Virus record (IMG/VR): IMGVR_UViG_3300046836_000075 | Coordinates: 1 to 21,692 of that record | Strand: one strand, 5' to 3' | DNA from: a virus | Length of the DNA stretch: 21,692 nt | In this document: one piece after another, positions 1 to 7,823 of the stretch | Numbering within the stretch: position 1 is the first letter of the stretch | How the letters are laid out: each line of letters starts with the position of its first letter | Program-made: the position numbers and the translations under genes | The notes under the pieces: model-generated | The model's database searches: none | Told to the model about the DNA's origin: nothing | The model's input: the letters and a program-made list of their open reading frames with translations, nothing else

Positions 1-2
1 TC

Positions 3-419
3 TTCATGGGCCGAATGGACGAGTCCTTGTTCCGGATTGCCTTCTCGTATAGGCCGCAGGCGTCTGTGGTAGGCATCACAAACCGCGCATTTCGTAAGCT
101 GGACGCCCAGGGCTGGAAGATGGTCCTGCAAGTCCACGACTTCGTTGGTATCGAATATCCCCTAGAGCGCAAGGCCGAATGTTATCGGGCTCTTCAAGAT
201 GCATTCGATATCCCACTCACGTTGAATGGTAAGACCTTTACGATCCCCCTGGATATAAAGGCCGGACCTAACTGGCGCGATATGAAACCGGTGGTGGCGG
301 ATGAGCTGGCTGAATCAGTATATGGAGTACACTCACCAGCACGAGTCGCCAGCGATGTTCCATCTGTGGAGCGGACTGACGATCATCTCGGCTCTGCTGG
401 GCCGGAAGTCGTACATTGA
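3..419 (+). CDS. Family A DNA polymerase, C-terminal end (5' truncated)
   Basis: The reading frame is open at the left window edge, so only about the last 138 codons are present. The visible part is the end of the polymerase palm. The segment RPQASVVGITNRAF resembles the helix that follows the fingers. It is followed by motif C, LQVHDFVGIE, where the Asp (codon 138-140) is the metal ligand. The fold appears to end at NWRDMKP (about base 290). Family A polymerases carry out template-directed DNA synthesis, here presumably phage genome replication. Motif C normally reads His-Asp-Glu, or His-Asp-Ser in some phages as I recall; Phe at the third position is odd. The last 40 codons overlap the start of the next gene in another frame and look unlike polymerase sequence. 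Family assignment is confident. Length and other catalytic motifs lie outside the window. Confidence 0.85.
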   Translation, partial: FMGRMDESLFRIAFSYRPQASVVGITNRAFRKLDAQGWKMVLQVHDFVGIEYPLERKAECYRALQDAFDIPLTLNGKTFTIPLDIKAGPNWRDMKPVVADELAESVYGVHSPARVASDVPSVERTDDHLGSAGPEVVH

Positions 420-1449
420 TAAAGGATACTATCGCCTTTACCCGAACCTGTTCACGATCTTGGTGGCCGGTTCGGCACGATGCCGAAAGTCAACGAGCAT
501 CTCCATCGCCAATGGTACACTCCGCGATATAACAGACATCAGAATTGTCGATGGAAAAACATCGTCCGAGAAGTTCGTTCACGCTCACGTGATACCAGCA
601 AATGCAGAGCAGCAGACGACTTTTGTCCAGGCGGACGAGTTGTCTGTCTTCTTGACCAGAGATCAACAGGGCGATAAGCTTATCGATACCCTGACTAAGT
701 TCTTCGATTCCCCGCCGACGTTCACGTGGGACACGTTCAAGCATGGTAAGCTCTCCATGCGTGACATCTACGTGGTCGTCCTGGCAGCGACTACGCCGGA
801 TACTCTCGACAAAGTGCTTCCAGATACTGCTTTTGGCGGCGGCTTCACGAGCCGCGTCCTCCTCGTCTACCAGTCCGACACCGAGAAACCGCGCCGAGAT
901 TTCCAGCAGCTCTCCCCTGAGGACATACGTAACCTCGAGAGTTTGAGGCAAGGGGCGACTTATATCATGCTTCATGGCGGTGAATTTCGGCTGGATGTTG
1001 CTGCCCGGAAAATCTATGATGAGTGGTACGAAAGTATCAAACCTCCCGAGGACAAACGGATGGACGGCTTCGTCGGTCGAAAACACGATCATGCGCTTCG
1101 TGTCTCCATGAGTCTCTGTGGAGCCGAGATGAACGGTTCGAACATAGTCTTAGGGAATCATATTGGCGCGGCCATCAATCTAGTTGAGGGACTGGAAGCC
1201 CAACTGCCAGGTGCCCTCGACGGCGTAGGTTCCAATAATGCGAGTCTCGCCGTTATGAATCAGGTAGGTCGTATTCTCGCACATCACTCGAAAATGCATC
1301 ATAGTGATTTGCTGAGGAAAGTCGCACAGTACGCTAACGCAGCAGAGTTCAGGGCGGTGATGGACACCCTCACACAAGCCGGTATGGTTGGCCGCGATAA
1401 AGATCATCCTAATATATATGTGTGGTTGGGTCGCGGATTCAGGGATTAA
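301..1449 (+). CDS. DUF3987-type AAA+/primase-helicase-like ATPase
   Basis: This 382-aa protein opens with MSWLNQYMEYT and continues through an LWSGL...LLGRKSYID...YYRLYPN block, typical of phage DUF3987 proteins. These usually sit beside replication genes and are thought to act as replicative helicase or primase-helicase components. A Walker A-like loop lies at residues 57-64 (GSARCRKS), with Arg where the second Gly of GxxxxGKS is expected. A Walker B-like FVQADE is at 108-113, a strand with a sensor-like position at 157-165 (YVVVLAATT), and a possible arginine finger at R185. Residues about 325-375 resemble a winged helix. The start at 301 is chosen because the conserved N-terminus begins there, although the Shine-Dalgarno is weak and it overlaps the polymerase by 119 nt. 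The biochemical role is inferred from family and context. Confidence 0.75.
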   Translation: MSWLNQYMEYTHQHESPAMFHLWSGLTIISALLGRKSYIDKGYYRLYPNLFTILVAGSARCRKSTSISIANGTLRDITDIRIVDGKTSSEKFVHAHVIPANAEQQTTFVQADELSVFLTRDQQGDKLIDTLTKFFDSPPTFTWDTFKHGKLSMRDIYVVVLAATTPDTLDKVLPDTAFGGGFTSRVLLVYQSDTEKPRRDFQQLSPEDIRNLESLRQGATYIMLHGGEFRLDVAARKIYDEWYESIKPPEDKRMDGFVGRKHDHALRVSMSLCGAEMNGSNIVLGNHIGAAINLVEGLEAQLPGALDGVGSNNASLAVMNQVGRILAHHSKMHHSDLLRKVAQYANAAEFRAVMDTLTQAGMVGRDKDHPNIYVWLGRGFRD

Positions 1450-1460
1450 CCCTACGAGAC

Positions 1461-1481
1461 TTCAGATTTTCTGAAATGTCA
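1461..1481 (+). promoter_or_regulatory. Inverted repeat in the gap before the 214-aa gene
   Basis: The 45-nt gap between the ATPase and the next gene contains TTCAGA-TTT-TCTGAA, a perfect 6-bp inverted repeat, followed by ATGTCA and then the Shine-Dalgarno AGGAGA. The arrangement TTCAGATT...CTGAA(A/T)TGTCA recurs in the gap at 15412-15439, with a 2-nt spacer here and 9 nt there. It could be an operator, a promoter part or an RNA hairpin. Function is unknown. Confidence 0.3.
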
Positions 1482-1494
1482 TAGGAGATTTCTC

Positions 1495-2139
1495 ATGGCG
1501 CGCATAGACTTTAGCATGATCGGTTACGACGCCGAAGGCGAACCACAATATGGACTAAGGGAGACGGTGGGGATGTCGAGAGTTATCCATACGACGAGAA
1601 GGCAGCCGCTACTCCAAGAGATATCGGAGCTCGTTGGGTACACCAAGCGGCTAGTGCATGTTATCCCTTGCGACTCGGTACAACTGTTAGGTGTCCAGTG
1701 GCAAGGGACCACCCGGGTTCGCTATCGTGCTGTCAACATTAACTCGATGGAAGTGGTGAAGTTGCCCGAGCGCGAAGGCGCAATCGTTCGGTTGAACCTT
1801 ACATTGGCTGTAGCCGCAGCTACCGTTCAGGATGGCCGCGAGGTGCCACTCACTATCTATCTGCGACCAGAGAACGTGCGCGCCACATGGACGGATCTCG
1901 CTCCAGAAGATCTCTCCTGGCCGGAGAAGGTTGTCCTTGCAGCGACGAAGCAATTCCGCTCTAACATTCGGATAGTCGAAGTTCACAATATCTGTGCTCT
2001 AGGTGAGGTGGAATATGAGGTGGCTAAGCACAGACTGATCGAGCGTGGTCTACTCGACACGAAGGGCGCAATCACGTTGATCGGACTCAACGCAATCGGC
2101 TCTACAACTCTTGAGGAATTAGCACCGGACCCCAAGTAG
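1495..2139 (+). CDS. Hypothetical protein, winged-helix-like C-terminus
   Basis: This 214-aa protein has a clear Shine-Dalgarno, AGGAGA, 7 nt before the ATG. I do not recognise a named family. The N-terminal 130 residues look beta-rich, with alternating hydrophobic strands such as RLVHVIPCDSVQLLGVQW and IVRLNLTLAVAAATVQ. The last 50 residues (about 160-205) contain EYEVAKHRLIERGLLDTKGA, which resembles a winged-helix segment where the L..RGL(L/I)D pattern precedes the wing. No signal peptide or membrane segment is seen. It is the last gene of the rightward replication block and converges on the late operon. A DNA-binding or regulatory role is possible from the C-terminus but is inference only. 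It could equally be an accessory replication protein. Confidence 0.7.
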   Translation: MARIDFSMIGYDAEGEPQYGLRETVGMSRVIHTTRRQPLLQEISELVGYTKRLVHVIPCDSVQLLGVQWQGTTRVRYRAVNINSMEVVKLPEREGAIVRLNLTLAVAAATVQDGREVPLTIYLRPENVRATWTDLAPEDLSWPEKVVLAATKQFRSNIRIVEVHNICALGEVEYEVAKHRLIERGLLDTKGAITLIGLNAIGSTTLEELAPDPK

Positions 2140-2195
2140 TTCCACAGCCCTCACAGACGACCGATTCCACCATCGTGAACTTATGGAGTAGTGCC

Positions 2196-2213
2196 CCACA
2201 GGCACACCTGTGG
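2196..2213. terminator. Perfect hairpin at the convergent gene junction
   Basis: In the 101-nt junction between the rightward and leftward transcription units, CCACAGG-CACA-CCTGTGG forms a perfect 7-bp stem with a 4-nt loop. No T-run follows on either strand, so it does not meet the usual rule for an intrinsic terminator. The position suggests a bidirectional or factor-assisted terminator. A near-repeat, TGGAGTAGTGCC and TGGAGTAGAGCC, flanks it. A second short stem, AGGAT/ATCCT at 2235-2250, lies at the 3' end of the leftward operon. Confidence 0.3.
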
Positions 2214-2240
2214 AGTAGAGCCGATCGCTTTCCTAGGATG

Positions 2241-5084
2241 TTAGAATCCTTTGATATCTTTGCTGGCTCCATAGCCCCGTATCCCTGTAGGTTTGGTGCT
2301 GCGTGTGATACTAGAGTATCTGGAGATAGCCTTTAAAGGCGTTGGTTCCTTTCTTGCAGCCATGAGGTCTTGACCCATCCCGGACATGGGTACGAACGGT
2401 GCCACGACGTTTCGGAACACCTCACTAGCCTTGGGCGGCCGACCCTCGGCAGCGCTCTTTATCTGCTGACCTCCAGTTATCATGCTACTCACAATCGGCG
2501 CACCGGTATAAACCACGTGGGACAGCATAGACCATCCGAGGGTATCGGTTAGGTGCGCTTCGTGGTTCACGAACTTAGCAGCCCCGTAGAACGCACCTAC
2601 CATAGCTGCGTTCCCTGCTATGAATCGACTATAGTCCCGAGCAACTTCGTACCACGTTCCGTTTGCGCCCCGATTGGCCATGTTGGCAAGGTACTCGCCA
2701 TACTGCGCCGGCCAGACACCGAACGCTCCGATGGACTTGCCCATACCAGTGAATGCTCTCGGACGCTCTAACGCTGAGTACATGAACTGGGTGTTGTCGA
2801 CCATCATCTGTGCGCCGCGATCCGCAGCACCGGCGGCATCACCCCGTTTCATCAGATCCAGGACGATGTTAGCTTCCGGTTGCGAGTACCGGCCAACACC
2901 GGATTTGGTAAGGAACGCGTCGGTGTTGTCTCCAAACTTCTCCGCAGCCCATAGGATCTTAGCGCGCGTGCCCAGGTATACCGGACCCCGAGCCAACAGA
3001 TCAGCATGCCCAAAGGGTGCCATGAACTTGGCTACAGTCTGATCAACGTAGTTTCCAAGCTTGGTCTTGCCGGCGGCATCCAGCTCCCGCATGATGCTCT
3101 CAGAGGCAACCCCAGAGCTTTCTACAGCAGCACGACCTTCCGCCGAAGCCATCTGCCGATAGCCCTCGGCCAGCCACGAGAAGCCCATCGGCCCCAGCGC
3201 CGTCTGGATCGGGTGGAGCAGTCGTCGAATGATTGGTCCGGGTCGACCAGCTAGCATCGCCGCGTACTGTGTCGAAACCATTCGGTTGGCTATCCCGTCG
3301 CCATCTATCGTCCAGCCAAACTTGTCACCTATGTGAGTAATAGATGCACCGAGAGCCTTGGAGAGACGATCGGGAGTGCCATCCAAAACGCTGGTGTAGT
3401 AGTTGACAGCCTGCTTTATCGCGTCGGGTGCGTCTAGGTTAGCTGAGTACTTCTCCTTGAGGTTACGAACAACGGGGGCAGCTTCCGACTCGAATGCGCC
3501 CATCTTGGTGATTTGCTGCATCATCCGAGGCAGATCGCTGGTCTCGAGGTTCACCGATCCCTTGAGCAACGCATCTTGGAATGGCGCCCACTTCTCCTGC
3601 TTTAAAGTATCCTGAGCGTTCTGATCTAGCGCCGGTAGGTACTCGCTGAACAGATCGTGGGATGTAATACCGAAAGGCTCCAACGCTCTGTCGGCTACGT
3701 CGGTAACGGTACTCATCTTCGCGCGGAGCTTGGGCTGCAAGCTCCCACCGTCGGCCCCGCCGATCGAATCCTGAATCATGGCCTGCCAGTCCCCGCGATC
3801 TGTACCTCTTAGGGCTTTGGTAGACGCGTTAGACATTGTCTTGCTGGACGCTTGGAACTTTCGGTTAGCTTGGCTCAGCTGATCGTAGTCTTGGTAGACC
3901 GGGAAGCCCGTATCCTTCTCCAATCGGATGAAGTACCCCTTGGTCCGGCCTACGTACCGCATGATACCCTTCTGGGTAAGCGGGCTAGGATCGTCGAATT
4001 CCCCGTTACCAGGGATATCGTGGATAGGCTCATTGGCCTGTTGAGCCAAATCCGCCATGCCGCCATCTTCCTCTAGAAGCGGCTGGCCAGGTGTCACGGA
4101 CTCGAGGGGCGGTATGTCCTTGCTGGGTTGAGCCTCGAAGATACCTGGCCGCTGCTGCTCCATCCAGGTATCCATCACAGCCTGTTTGTTCTGCTGCTTT
4201 CGGCTAGATAGGCTTAGGCCAGTAGGTCGCTGAACTGGTGTCTGGCCGACCTTCGTCTCTCCGCCACCAGTCGTAACAGCCGAAGCCTGTAGCGCCGCAG
4301 CGGGATCGGTAGGTCCAACCTCGGGCCTAGGCGGGCCAGCTATCTCGGGATATATCTCCTGTCGGGGGATAGGTTTACCGTACTCATCGACCAGTGAAGG
4401 CGCCGGGATCTCGGTAGGTACACCATCCGGCCCGTGCGTCGGGGCGTCAGGCTTGGTCAAGACACTTACATGCTCCTCGATCTGAGGAACACCCGAGATC
4501 TCTTTGACCGCCTGTGCCTTGACTCCTGCCAGGTTATGAACAGCTTGGAGGCCGCCAGCGGTCAAGAACGCTATAGCATTCTGACCGGCGCTGTTAACCT
4601 CTCCGGTCTCAGCCATGCTGATAGCGTTACTGCTAACTACCCCGAGTGTGCCGGACTTAGCCACGGCAGTTAGGATCGCGTCGCCCATCGGAATACCCGC
4701 AAAGGCGGCGTCGCTCCCTCCTTCCGCGAGAGTTCGCCAGGGGTTGTATTCCTTGCGCTCCCCCCGATGCTTTTCCATAGCCTGGCCGGCTATATCACCT
4801 ACGAAACCACCAAGAGCAGCACCGGTAGCTATCCCCGCGGGACCTCCTGGGATACCCGCTATGCCTCCAAGGATTGGACCGGCTGTCCTAGCGATGGTCG
4901 GCGCGTATTCGACAGCCTTCTGTCCAAGGTCGGACAGACCCATGTATTCGTCGCCGCCAGCATCCGGTGGTTTAGCACCAGCCTTCTGTTGCTGGTCGAT
5001 GACATCATGGACGTGGTTAGTCATCTCGGGGGTAGGGTTATCTCCGAGATCTACCTTGCTGCCATCTGGTAGAGCAACAATCAT
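2241..5084 (-). CDS. Large internal virion / DNA-ejection-type protein
   Basis: This 947-aa protein is the last gene of the leftward late operon. Its ATG directly abuts the TAA of the preceding gene, with GAGG about 6 nt before the start. The N-terminus MIVALPDGSKVDLGDNP resembles the short LPDG leader of many phage internal virion proteins. Residues about 58-105 are a Gly/Ala-rich hydrophobic stretch with glycine-zipper spacing. Residues 205-350 are Pro/Gln-rich and probably disordered. A helical region follows from about 450. Residues 750-800 (DNTQFMYSALERP, then GVWPAQYGEYLANM) resemble a C-terminal module common in very large phage virion proteins. Two further hydrophobic helices lie at about 820-838 and 850-872. 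No lytic transglycosylase motif was recognised. Size, order and membrane-like segments suggest a T7 gp15/gp16-like ejection protein; this is inference. Confidence 0.7.
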   Translation of the reverse strand: MIVALPDGSKVDLGDNPTPEMTNHVHDVIDQQQKAGAKPPDAGGDEYMGLSDLGQKAVEYAPTIARTAGPILGGIAGIPGGPAGIATGAALGGFVGDIAGQAMEKHRGERKEYNPWRTLAEGGSDAAFAGIPMGDAILTAVAKSGTLGVVSSNAISMAETGEVNSAGQNAIAFLTAGGLQAVHNLAGVKAQAVKEISGVPQIEEHVSVLTKPDAPTHGPDGVPTEIPAPSLVDEYGKPIPRQEIYPEIAGPPRPEVGPTDPAAALQASAVTTGGGETKVGQTPVQRPTGLSLSSRKQQNKQAVMDTWMEQQRPGIFEAQPSKDIPPLESVTPGQPLLEEDGGMADLAQQANEPIHDIPGNGEFDDPSPLTQKGIMRYVGRTKGYFIRLEKDTGFPVYQDYDQLSQANRKFQASSKTMSNASTKALRGTDRGDWQAMIQDSIGGADGGSLQPKLRAKMSTVTDVADRALEPFGITSHDLFSEYLPALDQNAQDTLKQEKWAPFQDALLKGSVNLETSDLPRMMQQITKMGAFESEAAPVVRNLKEKYSANLDAPDAIKQAVNYYTSVLDGTPDRLSKALGASITHIGDKFGWTIDGDGIANRMVSTQYAAMLAGRPGPIIRRLLHPIQTALGPMGFSWLAEGYRQMASAEGRAAVESSGVASESIMRELDAAGKTKLGNYVDQTVAKFMAPFGHADLLARGPVYLGTRAKILWAAEKFGDNTDAFLTKSGVGRYSQPEANIVLDLMKRGDAAGAADRGAQMMVDNTQFMYSALERPRAFTGMGKSIGAFGVWPAQYGEYLANMANRGANGTWYEVARDYSRFIAGNAAMVGAFYGAAKFVNHEAHLTDTLGWSMLSHVVYTGAPIVSSMITGGQQIKSAAEGRPPKASEVFRNVVAPFVPMSGMGQDLMAARKEPTPLKAISRYSSITRSTKPTGIRGYGASKDIKGF

Positions 5085-6386
5085 TTACTGCCTCGGATGA
5101 GCCTTCTGGAAGTCTTCGTAAGACATAGTTCCACCAGTTGTGTCTGGTGCGGCTCCAGCCGGCTTCTTTTTCTTGAGTGCTGCGCTTACCGCTCCGACCA
5201 GTGCTGGGCTGACACCCGGGATAGATGCGATGAGCGGTTGGAGCAACGAGGGCTTCGAGTCCGTGGATGTGTAACCGTAGGCCGAGTTGGCCTTGTTTAG
5301 CGCCCACTCCGCCCAGCCACCTTCACCGCTCATTGTACCTAGAGCGTTGATGGAGTCTTCATCGAAGCCGCCCTGCCGCATCAGGTTGGGTATTTCCTTG
5401 TTGAGCATCGTTTCCATATGAGTTTGGGCGTCGCCACCGATAGTCTTGGCCATTCGGTACGAGTCCGTGAGGAGCTTCATCTGCTTAGCAGCCGTGTTGA
5501 TACCTTTATCGGCGAGCAGCGTATCCATCCTGGTGTTGGCCGCATCCAATCGGGCCTTATTAGCTGCTATTGAGGCACTGCTGGCCGCGACGGATGCCGC
5601 TTTAGTCTGCGTGTCAGAGATGGTCTTTGCGTCTTTGTTCGACAGCTTCGTCGGCATGACCTCATTTGGGTACGTCGAGTACCACTGAGGCTCCGTCATC
5701 AGCGTGTTGCTCTTTGGATCTAGCACGTATGGAGATGGAAGCCCATCGGTCTTTGTCGATGCTTCGATCTTACCCCTGTTAGCCAACGCCTGTCTTGCCA
5801 TTCCACCAGCGTTGGCTAACTCCTGCTTGTTTAAGCCGTACTGCCCGGTAAGAATCGTGTTCTGGATCTTGGTATCGTTATCCGCTGCGGCCTTAGCAGC
5901 GTCACCTGCGATCTTCTCCCGATCAGTAGCATCCTTCATCTTTTGAAGCTGTAGATCGTTAGCCGCCTTGAAGGGATCTTGCTCCTTCTCTGCTATCCCC
6001 GCAATGACCTTGCCAGCCTGTGGATCATCCCCGAGCAGCTTGATCGTTGATCGCTTGATTACAGTATCCAGGTCCGGGGTGATCTTGACGTTGCCCTGTT
6101 CGTCAGTAGGCAACGGCACACCAAGGATACCTGGCAACTTGTTCTTGGCCTCTTGTGGCAGGTTGTCCATGCCACCGGACATCGCGCCAGCCATCGTCAT
6201 GGACGCCAGATCACTCTTTTGCTTTTGAGCTTTGAGGTCCTGGTACTGAGTAACGATGTCCATGATGTTCTTGCCGGCGCTACCGATGGTTTCCTGCAAC
6301 ATCTTGGCCCGCATTTGCGTAGCCTCGGCACGCTCGAGCGCTGGCTTCGCTGGATCGAGGACAATGGTCTCGGGAGTACCGGCCAT
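5085..6386 (-). CDS. Putative internal virion protein
   Basis: This 433-aa, highly helical protein is rich in Ala, Lys, Gln and Asp. The ATG at 6386 is preferred over a GTG one codon earlier because AGGTGA sits just upstream. The N-terminal half has coiled-coil-like stretches such as ALERAEATQMRAKMLQETIG and DLQLQKMKDATDREKIAG. Residues about 255-310 form a long Ala/Ser/Lys helix. A hydrophobic segment, LLQPLIASIPGVSPALVGAV, precedes a lysine cluster near the C-terminus. The gene lies 8 nt after the 269-aa gene and directly upstream of the 947-aa gene. Helical, Ala-rich proteins at this position are typical of the internal core or ejection proteins of podoviruses. No enzymatic motif was seen and no specific family is claimed. 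Confidence 0.6.
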   Translation of the reverse strand: MAGTPETIVLDPAKPALERAEATQMRAKMLQETIGSAGKNIMDIVTQYQDLKAQKQKSDLASMTMAGAMSGGMDNLPQEAKNKLPGILGVPLPTDEQGNVKITPDLDTVIKRSTIKLLGDDPQAGKVIAGIAEKEQDPFKAANDLQLQKMKDATDREKIAGDAAKAAADNDTKIQNTILTGQYGLNKQELANAGGMARQALANRGKIEASTKTDGLPSPYVLDPKSNTLMTEPQWYSTYPNEVMPTKLSNKDAKTISDTQTKAASVAASSASIAANKARLDAANTRMDTLLADKGINTAAKQMKLLTDSYRMAKTIGGDAQTHMETMLNKEIPNLMRQGGFDEDSINALGTMSGEGGWAEWALNKANSAYGYTSTDSKPSLLQPLIASIPGVSPALVGAVSAALKKKKPAGAAPDTTGGTMSYEDFQKAHPRQ

Positions 6387-6394
6387 CACTCACC

Positions 6395-7204
6395 TCACTG
6401 TTGCGTAACGACGGAGCCCGGCGGCGAGAACGTCGAGGACCAGTTGAGCATCTTGTCCATCATCTCCGGTGGGCTGGTGCCCATCAGATAGTTTTGCCAG
6501 GCCGTTTGAGCTGCCTGCTGCTGAATGTTGCCGCGGCTAGCACCAACGCCCTGCAGGACCTGCATAGTTCCGCCAAGCTCCTGCATCCGCTGCTGGTTCA
6601 GGTTTGTCATCGCGGTGATACCCTGAGCCGATAGGTCCGTTAGACCTTTCCGGCGCATATCCGCAGAGGCAGTCGTGAGGTCCGATGTGTAACGGCCACC
6701 TCGAGCCCCGTACGCTTCGGTGAGGTCAGCCGTCTGCTTGTCGAGCTCTCGCTCCATCAGATCCTTGTAGGTACCGAACTGCTCCTGATAGGATGGTAGC
6801 GGCATCGCGTTTAAGCGAGACAGATTTGCCGTGGCGGCGTCGCCGGCAGTCGTTAGCTCCTTCGGCATTGGCAGTTCATAGTTCGATACGAACTTGCTGT
6901 ACCAGTCCGGATCCTGTGTCGCAGCCGGCGGGGGCTTCGGTGCGATAGGGGCTCCGCCTGGTGTCGCCGCTGGCGCCCCAGGTCGAACTGGGGTGATCCC
7001 ATACTGCTGGGTCATGCCGGCCCAGTTCTGACCCCGCTTGGACGCAGCCGCCTTGCCAGTTTCGAGGCCACCCAACTGCTTGGTGATGTTCGGATGCGCC
7101 GCCATATATTGGCTAAAGGCATCCTGGCCACCTGAGATGGCGCCCGTAAAGGCTGTTCGGCCCTTCTTACCGAGGCCGAGGCCTAGCCCTAAACCCTTTG
7201 CCAT
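6395..7204 (-). CDS. Putative internal virion / structural protein
   Basis: The 269-aa product starts at MAKGLGLGLGLGKKGR. This start is chosen over one 11 codons upstream because it lies 1 nt after the TAA of the preceding gene and has a purine-rich GGGGAAG before it. The N-terminus is a Gly/Leu repeat followed by a basic patch. Residues about 70-95 are Pro/Ala-rich (RPGAPAATPGGAPIAPKPPP) and likely a flexible linker. Residues about 130-250 are helical with many Gln and Met, including TAMTNLNQQRMQELGGTM. No catalytic motif is visible. Its place between the 202-aa and 433-aa proteins puts it in the internal-protein group of the late operon. The function is inferred from context only. Confidence 0.6.
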   Translation of the reverse strand: MAKGLGLGLGLGKKGRTAFTGAISGGQDAFSQYMAAHPNITKQLGGLETGKAAASKRGQNWAGMTQQYGITPVRPGAPAATPGGAPIAPKPPPAATQDPDWYSKFVSNYELPMPKELTTAGDAATANLSRLNAMPLPSYQEQFGTYKDLMERELDKQTADLTEAYGARGGRYTSDLTTASADMRRKGLTDLSAQGITAMTNLNQQRMQELGGTMQVLQGVGASRGNIQQQAAQTAWQNYLMGTSPPEMMDKMLNWSSTFSPPGSVVTQQ

Positions 7205-7205
7205 G

Positions 7206-7814
7206 TTACTTCCCCGGAGGCGGGAAGCCACCGCCACCCGATGCTAGCTTGGTCTGAACCTTGCCCAGCTTGGTGCCGATATTGCTGAGCCTTGTGTTGA
7301 TCGCTGCGCTACCGGCCACGCCGGAGGTCTGACCCCGCGCCTGCAAGTTCTTCTGGCGGGCGGTGAGCATACCGAGCTGGGCCAGCGGTCCAGTTGCACC
7401 GCCACGAGCCCGCTCCTGACCAAGGAACACCTGCTGCGCCGGGGTCAGTTCGGTCTGGCTCTTGTCCACGAACGGAGTCTTCAGCCCAGTATGCGGATCA
7501 ACGATCCCTAGCTGTGCGGCCTCCGCTGGGGTGAAGCCCGTATCCGTGATTGGATACTTGGCCGTTCCGCCAGAGGCAGCGAACTCCTGCAAGCTCGGGC
7601 GCGTCGAGGTTGCGTTCTCGGCGAGAAGGCGAGCGCTGTAGGACTGAAGGCCCCGCGTGGGACCGAAGCCCTTCAACTGCTTCTCTGTGAAGCCGCCTCC
7701 GCCTCCACTTCCCTTACTACCGCCGAGGGCGCCAGTTTGTGAGGCTACGCCCATCCCAACGCTAGCTACGGTTGCTACCGTACCTGCGACTACGGCTGCT
7801 GTTGCGGCACACAT
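7206..7814 (-). CDS. Putative internal virion protein with hydrophobic N-terminus
   Basis: This 202-aa protein has a strong Shine-Dalgarno, AGGAGG, 5 nt before the ATG. Residues 3-31 form an uncharged Ala/Val/Gly segment (ATAAVVAGTVATVASVGMGV) that could insert in a membrane. A Gly-rich linker (KGSGGGGGF) follows, then a soluble, mostly helical body, and the C-terminus is Gly/Pro-rich. A short Ala/Gly hydrophobic N-terminus followed by a Gly linker resembles the small internal virion proteins of T7-like phages (gp14-like), which form part of the channel used to deliver DNA through the cell envelope. The gene starts the four-gene internal-protein block, right after the oxygenase-like gene. The homology is not certain. 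Confidence 0.6.
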   Translation of the reverse strand: MCAATAAVVAGTVATVASVGMGVASQTGALGGSKGSGGGGGFTEKQLKGFGPTRGLQSYSARLLAENATSTRPSLQEFAASGGTAKYPITDTGFTPAEAAQLGIVDPHTGLKTPFVDKSQTELTPAQQVFLGQERARGGATGPLAQLGMLTARQKNLQARGQTSGVAGSAAINTRLSNIGTKLGKVQTKLASGGGGFPPPGK

Positions 7815-7823
7815 ACGATCCTC

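Noticed and set aside
490-1092. 200-codon open frame on the - strand opposite the ATPase gene
   Set aside because: The + strand carries Walker-like and conserved N-terminal features; the antisense product has no recognisable pattern.
4615-5100. 161-codon open frame on the + strand opposite the 947-aa gene
   Set aside because: It mirrors the Gly/Ala-rich N-terminus of the real gene, has a Pro/Ser-rich product and no ribosome site, and lies antisense within a continuous operon.
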